Below, in pieces: positions 1 to 6,651 of a stretch of 10,817 bases of DNA. A model generated the notes under the pieces. It had not been told where the DNA came from. It saw nothing but the letters and a program-made list of their open reading frames with translations, and ran no database searches. Source of the stretch: TMED69 sp964642505 (GTDB lineage Bacteria > Pseudomonadota > Gammaproteobacteria > Ga0077536); NCBI GenBank assembly GCA_964642505.1, contig CAZXQY010000088.1:1-10817 (forward strand). Direction: 5' to 3'. A program made the translations under genes and the position numbers. Positions within the stretch are counted from its first letter, which is position 1. Every line of letters starts with the position of its first letter.

Positions 1-2149
1 AAGAAGGAACAATAACAATTTCTAACGGCGGCATTTGATCCATTTTAAGGATTGGATAATCGTGAAAGTTGCTTTGCTGGACGCCGCCATTTTCGATGGT
101 GATTTCACTATATAACGCTGTAGTCAGCGCGAAGGCTACCCCTCCCTCCAATTGGGCGCTCACTACATCCGGATTAATTATGGTGCCGGCATCTATGGCA
201 AGGAAAATCCGTTTTATTTTCGGGAACTCTTCAGCGTCGAGAGTTACGTCGACAATGGCAGCTTTAGTTGATGATCCAAAGCCTGCGAAATAATCTGAGT
301 CAGACACGCAAATTCCTCGGCCAACTCCAGGCCCCTTGGTTGTATTCCATGCACCGTGTTCAACGCAAAATTCCAGCATACGGAGATTACGCTCAGCGCG
401 CCTTACGGCTAGATCATAATTGTCAATATCTTCAGGCACTCGTTCTGGATCGAGGTGGGCACGATAAAACTCGATAGGATTTCTACCAGTTTGCTCACGC
501 AGTTCGTCAAAAAAGCTGTAGTTCATCCAGAGATGTTGACTAAATCCCACGCCCCTGACCCAGCCGAACGGTACTGGTGTATTTTTGTCACGCTCATACT
601 CAAACCTCGTATTGGGAATAGTAAAAGGAATTCGAGTTGCGCCGTACGCTTGATCAGCCGAGTAACCACTGGCAACCCGACAACTCCAAGCGATGACTTG
701 GTCTTCGGCGCTCATCCCAGCTTCGAATCGGGCGACCGTAAGCGGCGAATAGTAACTGTGTTTCGTCGATTCTTCGCGTGTTGTCACTAATTTGATTGGA
801 ATACCTCGGTTTTGGCATGCAATTCGAACTGCCTGGTACACAAAGTCGTTGTGCAACCTACGTCCGAATCCACCTCCGGCCGGCATGATGTGGACATGGG
901 CGTTATTTGGCTCAATGCCTGCTAATTCAAAAGTGATCCGCCACGCATCGTCCGGATACTGGCTATTAGTCCATACATGCGCCTCACCATCATCGACCAA
1001 AGCGGTGCAATTCATCGGCTCGAGCGGTGCTGAATCTACAAATGGATAGCTGTAAACAGAGTTTAACCTCGTTGTCGCTTTAGCGATGGCGGCATGGAAA
1101 TCGCCATGCTGGCCGGATAACGGTAAGTTCCCCTCGACTTTTTGGCGGAGAGTTTTCTCGAGAGATTCACTGGAAAACCCACTGTGTGCACTCTTAGACC
1201 ATTTGATTGAGAGCGCCTCCAAGGCAGTTTTCGCTTGCCACCAGGTATCCGCAACGATTGCAACAGCGTCGTCCGTTCGCACTTCTGCCGCCCAAAGATC
1301 CGGATCTTGCCCATCAGGAACTGGGGAATTATACCCAATTAAAAAACCATCAATGCGAAATACATCTGGGTTTCCGTCAAGACCTACGAGTCTAGTTTTG
1401 TCGATACCAAGTAACTTGCCCCCATATACAGGACATTGTTCAACAATAGCGTGACGCATGTTCTCTATTTCGAAGTCAATGCCGTACGACTTGGCCCCAT
1501 GGGTGGTATCTGCGAGATTAAATTGCGCGACAGGTTTACCAATTAGTTGTCTTTGTGAAGCTGGCTTTAAGCTCGGTTCATAGCCCTCGGGTAACATAAG
1601 ATCTACCGCCTCTTGTGCCAAATGGGCGTACGAAATACGAATGTCTGTGGGGCTATAAATAACAAAGCTGTCGGCTGCGTTCAACTCGTTCACGGGAATG
1701 CTCAGTCTTCTTGCCGCTGCCGCAATTAATTTGCTCTTGATCGTTGCCGCTACTACCCGAGCGGGGTCAAATAGATAGTGAGCTGATGAACTACCCAGTG
1801 TGGTTGTCCAGGCGAACACATTGTCATGTTTTGCATTGTCCCTCGGGTCATAGAACTCAGTTGTTAAACGAGACCAATCGAGTTCCATTTCGTCAGCAAT
1901 TACCTGGGCGATGGTCGTTGTCACGCCTTGTCCCAGATCTGTTTGGGGAATTCGAACCACTGCTGAGTTATCGGGCATTATTGCTACCCAGCAGAGAAAA
2001 TCTGTGCCTGTGCCTATAATGCGTCCAGCGGCATTGGAGTTGGTGTCACTTCCGTCACAACCGGAAAGGATAAATGGAAAATTAATGCCAACAGCGGCTA
2101 CGCCAGTAACTTCAAGAAAAGCTCTTCGGGACAAATCGGTTGTTTTCAT
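1..2149 (-). CDS. Molybdopterin-binding large subunit of an IorB/NicB-type hydroxylase (partial, C-terminus off the left edge)
   Basis: I translated this frame by hand from the ATG at 2149 to the window edge: 716 residues and no stop. It belongs to the xanthine dehydrogenase superfamily, isoquinoline 1-oxidoreductase beta branch, which hydroxylates N-heteroaromatic rings with water as oxygen donor. Visible marks are DLGQGV (71-76), EPMN (377-380), GGGFGRR (425-431), GWVRGVG (529-535), and AGFGSST followed by AIVDV (622-635). The N-terminus is a Tat signal (LSRRAFLE, 6-13), a hydrophobic stretch, then LSGC (28-31), which fits a lipobox. This suggests a periplasmic, possibly lipid-anchored enzyme. 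The start overlaps the stop of the 2Fe-2S subunit gene as ATGA, so the two are probably translationally coupled. The C-terminal segment carrying the catalytic glutamate, and any cytochrome c extension as in Pseudomonas NicB, lies outside. Family assignment is firm; substrate (nicotine, nicotinate or another pyridine) is inferred from neighbours. Confidence 0.93.
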   Translation of the reverse strand, partial: MKTTDLSRRAFLEVTGVAAVGINFPFILSGCDGSDTNSNAAGRIIGTGTDFLCWVAIMPDNSAVVRIPQTDLGQGVTTTIAQVIADEMELDWSRLTTEFYDPRDNAKHDNVFAWTTTLGSSSAHYLFDPARVVAATIKSKLIAAAARRLSIPVNELNAADSFVIYSPTDIRISYAHLAQEAVDLMLPEGYEPSLKPASQRQLIGKPVAQFNLADTTHGAKSYGIDFEIENMRHAIVEQCPVYGGKLLGIDKTRLVGLDGNPDVFRIDGFLIGYNSPVPDGQDPDLWAAEVRTDDAVAIVADTWWQAKTALEALSIKWSKSAHSGFSSESLEKTLRQKVEGNLPLSGQHGDFHAAIAKATTRLNSVYSYPFVDSAPLEPMNCTALVDDGEAHVWTNSQYPDDAWRITFELAGIEPNNAHVHIMPAGGGFGRRLHNDFVYQAVRIACQNRGIPIKLVTTREESTKHSYYSPLTVARFEAGMSAEDQVIAWSCRVASGYSADQAYGATRIPFTIPNTRFEYERDKNTPVPFGWVRGVGFSQHLWMNYSFFDELREQTGRNPIEFYRAHLDPERVPEDIDNYDLAVRRAERNLRMLEFCVEHGAWNTTKGPGVGRGICVSDSDYFAGFGSSTKAAIVDVTLDAEEFPKIKRIFLAIDAGTIINPDVVSAQLEGGVAFALTTALYSEITIENGGVQQSNFHDYPILKMDQMPPLEIVIVPS

Positions 2150-2604
2150 CCGTCCTCCGAATCAGAAGAAGCTGCCTTAACTGCAGCGACAATACGGTTG
2201 TATGTACCGCAGCGACAGATATTTGTGATACCTGTTCGTATCTCTGATTCACTAGGTCGAGGGTTATTTTTTAGCAATGCGGCGGCAGACATGATCATGC
2301 CTGACTGGCAATAACCACATTGTGGTACTTTTTTTTCTATCCACTTAACCTGCAGAGGATGAGCATGATTAGGGTCAAGCCCTTCAATAGTAGTGATACT
2401 TGCCGCTTCAGCGGCCTGAATAGGAAACACGCAACTACGGACAGCGTCTTCGTTGACATGAACGGTACAAGCTCCACACTGCCCGCCACCACATCCAAAT
2501 TTTGTACCTCTTAATTTAAGGATATCTCGAATGACCCATAGCAGCGGTGTACGAGGATCCGTATCCACTTTGCGTTTGACTCCATTTATTCGAAATTCGA
2601 CCAT
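2146..2604 (-). CDS. 2Fe-2S small subunit of the molybdenum hydroxylase (IorA/NicA-type)
   Basis: A protein of 152 residues with the two-cluster architecture of xanthine-oxidase-family small subunits. The plant-ferredoxin-like cluster has Cys38, Cys43, Cys46 and Cys58 (GCGGGQCGACTVH). The helical-bundle cluster has Cys96, Cys99, Cys130 and Cys132 (CGYC and CRC). It passes electrons from the molybdenum centre of the large subunit to an external acceptor. I start it at 2604 because a strong GGAGGG Shine-Dalgarno lies just upstream and because family members begin right before the VEFRINGVK-like strand. An in-frame ATG at 2622 would add six residues behind a weaker AGGA. It has no signal peptide of its own; in this family it is thought to be co-exported with the Tat-tagged large subunit. 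The gene overlaps the next by ATGA and has a promoter candidate upstream. Confidence 0.95.
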   Translation of the reverse strand: MVEFRINGVKRKVDTDPRTPLLWVIRDILKLRGTKFGCGGGQCGACTVHVNEDAVRSCVFPIQAAEAASITTIEGLDPNHAHPLQVKWIEKKVPQCGYCQSGMIMSAAALLKNNPRPSESEIRTGITNICRCGTYNRIVAAVKAASSDSEDG

Positions 2605-2607
2605 CTG

Positions 2608-2613
2608 CCCTCC
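2608..2613 (-). promoter_or_regulatory. Shine-Dalgarno deciding the start of the 2Fe-2S subunit
   Basis: On the minus strand the sequence reads GGAGGG-CAG-ATG, with the ATG at 2604. The alternative ATG at 2622 has only AGGA three bases before it. The stronger site, together with the usual N-terminus of the family, favours 2604. Confidence 0.6.
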
Positions 2614-2676
2614 AATGCGCATCGGTCCTACTACATATTCATTTCAATAGTTATCGAAAAAATCATATTAGAACTG

Positions 2677-2705
2677 ACTGTATCGGCCGACCGCCTAGAC
2701 GTCAA
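2677..2705 (-). promoter_or_regulatory. Sigma70-like promoter for the hydroxylase genes
   Basis: On the minus strand TTGACG (2705-2700) is followed after exactly 17 bases by TACAGT (2682-2677), giving 5/6 and 4/6 matches to the consensus boxes. Transcription would start near 2670 and leave a leader of roughly 65 bases before the 2604 start. It lies in the gap between the FAD monooxygenase and the 2Fe-2S subunit, so the hydroxylase genes may have their own promoter rather than depend on read-through from nicD. Found by eye, not scored. Confidence 0.45.
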
Positions 2706-2708
2706 CAA

Positions 2709-2782
2709 GGTGCTCCCTCACTTGGTTCGCTATTCACAAAACTGACCCTAGTCTAATGTACGATTATGGCCAAAGGAGCACC
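2709..2782. repeat. Separated inverted repeat GGTGCTCC / GGAGCACC
   Basis: GGTGCTCC at 2709-2716 and its reverse complement GGAGCACC at 2775-2782 lie 58 bases apart between two minus-strand genes. The left copy sits directly upstream of the -35 box of the promoter candidate. This could be a pair of regulator half-sites or a long-loop hairpin at the end of the monooxygenase transcript. Chance is not excluded for 8-bp arms. Confidence 0.3.
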
Positions 2783-2800
2783 AATTATATCATCGGTAAA

Positions 2801-3973
2801 TTAAAACTTTGTTTCCATGCTTTCGGTAAAGCCGAAGGCGCTTCGCATCTGGACATCATCTTTGCTAACGCCACGCGCCCATTCGATCCAGCCATTTTTC
2901 GCCTGCCCCGGCTGAGAGTAGTACATAAGCCTCAAGTTGTCGCTAGCACGAGGCGACGTTTGTTCAATAAAAATCCGTCGCCTGTCTCTATCATATAATT
3001 CGAGTAAATCCTCTCCGGCACCCTCATGAAGAACGCGATTCAATATTTCAATCAGCGCGAAGGCATCAAACATGCCACCCGTAAGACCGAGGCCACCAGT
3101 CGGATTTGTCACATGAGCAGAATCACCTGCAAGTAGAATCCGCCCTTCTCGCATTCGATCCACTACGCGCTGATGCATCTGGTAGGGCGCGTAAGCATTT
3201 ACCTCATAGTCGTCGACTGGAATATGATTGACCATTTTCTCCTCAATCCTGCGGGGCAAATCGTCGACTGGAAGCATAGGATCCTCCATAAAAGTGATAC
3301 GCCAAAAATGTGGGTCTGCCAGTTTACAAATTACAGCGCCATGTTCATGGTCGATTTGCATTGCAATGTTTCTGAAATCATGTTCATCAAAGTCAACTGT
3401 AACGTTCATTGCCACATATCTTTGCGGCCAGGTAAAGCCAAAGAAATTATAGCCAAGTATTTCGGTACGAACAGTGCTTCCCGCACCGTCAGCGCCAACC
3501 AAATAATCCCCCTCGATATCCTCGTCTCCATACTCTCCTTCTATACTAGCGACCACGCCACTATTGTGTTGGGTACATCCAACTAGGCGCGTGGAGTATC
3601 GTATATCTACGTTGGACAGGAGAGTCAGATGTTTCTCAAGGATTTCCGAAAGTTGCCCTTGGTGAAGATGTAACGCATACGGGTGTGACGCATAGCTTTC
3701 AAGACACGATAGGTTCCAGCGAATTAATTCGCCGGTTTCATGAATACGCCAGGCGAAATCCTGTCGTGTAATACCTAGATCAATACAATCCTGAAGGATT
3801 CCGTACTTGTCTAAATAAGGAATAACTGGGTAGTGATAAGCTACCGCTCTAGGAGCATTGTTAAAACTCTCGTTTTTTTCTAGAACCGTAACCTGCGTGC
3901 CCGTTTGTGCGACACCAAGAGCTGTGATCAATCCGGATGGTCCGCCGCCTACAACAATTACGTGTCTATTCAT
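2801..3973 (-). CDS. Group A FAD-dependent aromatic (probably pyridine) monooxygenase
   Basis: A 390-residue flavoprotein hydroxylase of the PheA/TfdB/PobA fold, using NAD(P)H and O2 to hydroxylate an aromatic ring. The dinucleotide-binding motif is GGGPSG (9-14), with an acidic residue E32 at the end of the second strand. The DG motif is GADG (160-163). The FAD ribityl-binding GD motif is LAGDSAH (281-287), followed by the NPTGGLGLTGG helix start (290-300). Length is usual for a compact member without a C-terminal thioredoxin-like domain. No signal peptide, so cytoplasmic. It lies 78 bases downstream of nicD on the same strand. Context suggests the hydroxylation that forms a 2,5-dihydroxypyridine: 6-hydroxy-3-succinoylpyridine monooxygenase (HspB/VppD) is placed by my recollection in this same subfamily, whereas NicC is of a different subtype. 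The substrate is inference. The start lacks a clear Shine-Dalgarno (see the four-codon ORF just upstream). Confidence 0.88.
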   Translation of the reverse strand: MNRHVIVVGGGPSGLITALGVAQTGTQVTVLEKNESFNNAPRAVAYHYPVIPYLDKYGILQDCIDLGITRQDFAWRIHETGELIRWNLSCLESYASHPYALHLHQGQLSEILEKHLTLLSNVDIRYSTRLVGCTQHNSGVVASIEGEYGDEDIEGDYLVGADGAGSTVRTEILGYNFFGFTWPQRYVAMNVTVDFDEHDFRNIAMQIDHEHGAVICKLADPHFWRITFMEDPMLPVDDLPRRIEEKMVNHIPVDDYEVNAYAPYQMHQRVVDRMREGRILLAGDSAHVTNPTGGLGLTGGMFDAFALIEILNRVLHEGAGEDLLELYDRDRRRIFIEQTSPRASDNLRLMYYSQPGQAKNGWIEWARGVSKDDVQMRSAFGFTESMETKF

Positions 3974-3984
3974 AACCGTGGCAT
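3970..3984 (-). other. Possible four-codon leader ORF coupled to the monooxygenase
   Basis: The minus strand reads ATG CCA CGG TTA TGA, whose stop overlaps the monooxygenase start as ATGA. An AGTGGA stretch precedes it, whereas the monooxygenase ATG itself has no recognisable ribosome site. Re-initiation is possible. It could be chance because the ORF is so short. Confidence 0.15.
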
Positions 3985-4051
3985 TTTTCCACTGTCATAC
4001 CCAAAATTCGAAAAAGATTGCGTCATCCATTATTTAATTTCTTTGGTTTTG

Positions 4052-4840
4052 CTAGGTATCGACAGAAAAATCAAGAACGGCATCGAGAAATCCTTGTAAG
4101 TTATCCCATGGGATCATATGTCCTGCATCGCTTACAACTTTTACGTCAATGTTTGGGTTCAAACCTTTGATTTCCGCTATATCGTCTTCTAGGATAACTG
4201 GCGCATTTCCGGCGACTACTAACCGAGTAGCAATAGCTAATCCCGGAAGATCTTTGTGGATATCATCGGAATGAAATCCATCATATGCCGTTTTAACGGC
4301 GTCCAATTGGCAGGTGTGTAACCATTCGGCCCGCTGATTCAGCTGAACTTCTGTCCATGTTGGGCAATATTTTTTCATGTCTTCTACCGAACATCCCTTA
4401 AGCGCCATGCGAATGGAGTCTTCGTACCATGCCCACGGCGTCGGGTATTCCCTTTTCCCAGGCCCGCTGACAGGAGGATCAACGAGTATGAGACCAGAAA
4501 ATGAATTCGGAGACATTGCGGCCGCTCGGACCGCTATTCTCGCACCCATGGAATGGCCAAGGACAATTGGTTTGCCGAGCCCCGCTGCTACAGCTATCTC
4601 AATAGTATCAAACGCCATCGGATCAAGTGAGTAGTCCAGCTCACCGGCTTCGGACAGGCCGCGACCGCGCACGTCTAACACATGAACATCAAATTGTTCC
4701 ACCAGTCGTTCTGCCACAAAATCCCAACAAATTGCCGGTGAAGTGATACCCGGTATGATAAGTAGTGCGGGTCCGATTCCCTGGAACCGAATGAGATGTT
4801 GTCGTATGCCATTAGCATATACGTTGTATCCAGTTACCAT
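4052..4840 (-). CDS. nicD: N-formylmaleamate deformylase (alpha/beta hydrolase)
   Basis: A 262-residue cytoplasmic alpha/beta hydrolase that would split N-formylmaleamate into maleamate and formate, a late step in 2,5-dihydroxypyridine catabolism. The oxyanion region is PGITSP (30-35), LDVRGRGLS follows (55-63), the nucleophile elbow is GHSMG with Ser97, VDPPVSGPG contains Asp121, and DAGHMIPWD contains His241. The spacings Ser+24 and Ser+144 equal those I recall for the Pseudomonas putida NicD triad (Ser101, Asp125, His245). Family-specific stretches such as NGIRQH (10-15), VDPPVSGPG and RAEWLHTC (170-177) also agree with that protein from memory. An AAGGTGGAG ribosome site precedes the ATG. 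It is the first gene of the leftward group and diverges from the amine oxidase. A different amide or ester hydrolase is possible but less likely. Confidence 0.85.
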   Translation of the reverse strand: MVTGYNVYANGIRQHLIRFQGIGPALLIIPGITSPAICWDFVAERLVEQFDVHVLDVRGRGLSEAGELDYSLDPMAFDTIEIAVAAGLGKPIVLGHSMGARIAVRAAAMSPNSFSGLILVDPPVSGPGKREYPTPWAWYEDSIRMALKGCSVEDMKKYCPTWTEVQLNQRAEWLHTCQLDAVKTAYDGFHSDDIHKDLPGLAIATRLVVAGNAPVILEDDIAEIKGLNPNIDVKVVSDAGHMIPWDNLQGFLDAVLDFSVDT

Positions 4841-5022
4841 TTCTCCACCTTATAACATATGCGTCTGAAAGTAACGTGCCACCAACTGGGTCCCCCGGGG
4901 TGTATAAATCGAGAGCCGCCAGAAAAAAGTAATCATCGATTGTTTTGAAAGATGAATAAAGCTCGATGTTCGGATGTGAGTTATCCGTGCGTTTAGGACT
5001 GGTACTGGAGGCAAGATAGCTT

Positions 5023-5039
5023 ACACTTGTAGAAAGTGT
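5023..5039. repeat. Operator-like inverted repeat ACACTT-N5-AAGTGT
   Basis: Perfect 6-bp arms separated by GTAGA. The size and dyad fit a dimeric regulator site (TetR, GntR or LysR type). It lies 58 bp, centre to centre, from the second inverted repeat in the same divergent region. Confidence 0.35.
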
Positions 5040-5078
5040 GTTTCATATTAATAATAGAGAATATATAGCCATATCCGA

Positions 5079-5100
5079 AATTGCTCATGTGGAAGCAATT
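5079..5100. repeat. Operator-like inverted repeat AATTGCT-N8-AGCAATT
   Basis: Perfect 7-bp arms with an 8-base spacer. It covers the -35 box and most of the spacer of the plus-strand promoter candidate, the usual position for a repressor operator. It could also form a hairpin in a longer leader RNA. Confidence 0.42.
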
Positions 5101-5108
5101 AAGATAAT
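5081..5108 (+). promoter_or_regulatory. Candidate promoter for the amine oxidase transcript
   Basis: TTGCTC (5081-5086), a 16-base spacer and GATAAT (5103-5108). The -10 matches at 5/6, the -35 only at 3/6, so an activator or an alternative site is possible. It overlaps the AATTGCT dyad and lies about 57 bases before the chosen start of the amine oxidase. Confidence 0.3.
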
Positions 5109-5165
5109 GACTTGGTCGAAGTTGGGAAAACGGTATTGGGACCTTAGTTCACTGTGAGAAGTAGA

Positions 5166-6479
5166 ATGACAAATGGCACTACCTTTGACGTCTTGGTACT
5201 AGGTGCTGGCTTCGCGGGCATCACAGCAGCTCGAGGAGTCAAGAATGCGGGACTCAGTGTAGCTGTGCTGGAAGCGCGCGACCGAATTGGCGGTCGAGTC
5301 TGGACGTCAGAGCTGGATGGCACGAAAATAGAATACGGTGCCTCTTGGATTCATTGGTTTCAACCTTTTGTCTGGACAGAATTTATGCGTTCCGGTTTAC
5401 AACTACATGAAGATCCGTGGTTTCCGCCTATTACGATTCACGATAAAGGGCAAGCGAAACCATTGGACTTCGATCTCTACCGTCAGATGTTAAATGACGG
5501 TTGGCACGCATTTGCCAAGACTTCTCAAAACGGACACTTGATGGAACGCCCGTTTCATCCGGAACAGCTTACTAGTGCGGAAACCCTTGATGCGATGTCC
5601 GTGCAGGACGCCATTGACAATCTGGACATTGATGATGAAACAAAAGTGGCGTTGGTATCTGAAATTTCCGTGCAGATGAATGCCGACCCGAAAGATGTTA
5701 GTTACCTTTCTCAATTACGCTGGTGGTCTGCCTCGGGTTGGGATCTTTCGCTGATGATTGATTGTCTTGCCCGATACAAGATTGAATCGGGCCTAAGTTC
5801 TTTAATTCATCACATAGCTACCGCTGCAAATTTAGATGTTCGGTTGGAAAAAGTAGTGAGTGAGGTTATACAAAATACAGATGGCGTTAGCGTAGTGACA
5901 AGATGTGGTGATATGTATAACGCAAAAAAAATTGTTTGTGCTTTGCCCATGAACTGCATAAAAGACGTCAAATTCGATCCACCTCTGACAGGAGAAAAAA
6001 TGAATTTGTCTAAGGAAGAGCATGCTGCAAAGGGTATAAAAATCTTGTTCAAGACCAAAGGTGAAAAGATGGGTCATGCGATAATTGCTGGTCCTGACGA
6101 AAAGCCGATCAATCTGCTGAACCCGATACGAATTGATGGAGATGAGCGCCTGTATGTAGGGTTTGGAATAGATGGCGGTGCTTTTGATCCTAATGATCTA
6201 CATGAGGTGAACGCTATCTTGTCCGATCTGCATCCAGATTTGAAGGCAACAGCGTGTGCGGGTTACGATTGGAATAACGACGAATTCTCGCGCGGCACAT
6301 GGCACATGCCAAGACCGACACAAAACACACGTACACTGCACGCTTTTAAAACTCCGGATGGGCACATTCATTTTGCCGGAGACTATCTGGGGACAGGATG
6401 GGTAGGATTTGTTGATGGCGCCATAGAATCAGGCACGCTCGTTGCCGATGAAGTGCTACAATACTTGGTGGAAAAGTAA
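5166..6479 (+). CDS. Flavin amine oxidase, 6-hydroxynicotine-oxidase-like
   Basis: A 437-residue FAD-dependent amine oxidase (monoamine oxidase/polyamine oxidase fold) that would oxidise a C-N bond to an imine with release of H2O2 or reduction of another acceptor. It shows GAGFAG (13-18), LEARDRIGGR (35-44), and the C-terminal FAD segment IHFAGDYLGTGWVGFVDGAIESG (401-423). AKGIKILF (288-295) aligns with the GLKIL region of Arthrobacter 6-hydroxy-L-nicotine oxidase, making Lys292 the likely flavin-contacting lysine. Length and block order match that enzyme. No signal peptide or membrane tail. I start at the ATG at 5166, preceded by a GAGAAG-like site; an in-frame GTG at 5154 is less likely. 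It is divergent from nicD and precedes a RidA-family gene on the same strand. Fold is certain; the amine substrate is inferred from the pyridine-pathway neighbours. Confidence 0.87.
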   Translation: MTNGTTFDVLVLGAGFAGITAARGVKNAGLSVAVLEARDRIGGRVWTSELDGTKIEYGASWIHWFQPFVWTEFMRSGLQLHEDPWFPPITIHDKGQAKPLDFDLYRQMLNDGWHAFAKTSQNGHLMERPFHPEQLTSAETLDAMSVQDAIDNLDIDDETKVALVSEISVQMNADPKDVSYLSQLRWWSASGWDLSLMIDCLARYKIESGLSSLIHHIATAANLDVRLEKVVSEVIQNTDGVSVVTRCGDMYNAKKIVCALPMNCIKDVKFDPPLTGEKMNLSKEEHAAKGIKILFKTKGEKMGHAIIAGPDEKPINLLNPIRIDGDERLYVGFGIDGGAFDPNDLHEVNAILSDLHPDLKATACAGYDWNNDEFSRGTWHMPRPTQNTRTLHAFKTPDGHIHFAGDYLGTGWVGFVDGAIESGTLVADEVLQYLVEK

Positions 6480-6499
6480 TCGAATATTAGAAAGAGCCT

Positions 6500-6589
6500 T
6501 TGAAAAAAGCAAAAAGAAATCTCGGTAAATTAAACACTATTGCTGTTTCGATTGCTACGGCACTTATTCTAATTACGGCCTCTCGCTGA
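6500..6589 (+). pseudogene. Signal-peptide-like 29-codon ORF, possible gene remnant
   Basis: Between the amine oxidase and the RidA-family gene, a TTG-initiated frame encodes a lysine-rich start (KKAKRNLGK) followed by a hydrophobic run (IAVSIATALILITAS) and then a TGA. That is the pattern of an export signal with nothing behind it. AAAGAG lies just upstream as a weak ribosome site. It may be the 5' end of a lost exported protein (for instance a porin or receptor), a tiny membrane peptide, or chance. Confidence 0.2.
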
Positions 6590-6639
6590 AAGAACGATAT
6601 TAAGGACGAGCCTCGGGCAGCTCAGTAACCTACCAAATC

Positions 6640-6644
6640 AGGAG
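6640..6644 (+). promoter_or_regulatory. Shine-Dalgarno of the RidA-family gene
   Basis: AGGAG with a 7-base spacer to the ATG at 6652, the clearest ribosome site on the plus strand of the window. It indicates strong, independent translation of this gene. Confidence 0.6.
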
Positions 6645-6651
6645 AATTAGA

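Larger units (their letters stand above)
4841..5165. promoter_or_regulatory. Divergent control region between nicD and the amine oxidase
   Basis: These 325 bases hold no convincing gene. They must contain promoters for both directions. I see two perfect inverted repeats (5023-5039 and 5079-5100), a plus-strand promoter candidate overlapping the second, and an 8-bp CCCCGGGG palindrome at 4893-4900. I found no good -35/-10 pair for the leftward direction. Confidence 0.5.

Noticed and set aside
69..2019. Several plus-strand ORFs of 60-120 codons
   Set aside because: They lie antisense to the uninterrupted molybdopterin-subunit frame, show no family features and have no consistent ribosome sites.
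3173..3586. Plus-strand ORF of 137 codons
   Set aside because: It is antisense to the FAD monooxygenase, whose frame carries all conserved motifs; the composition is that of a shadow frame.
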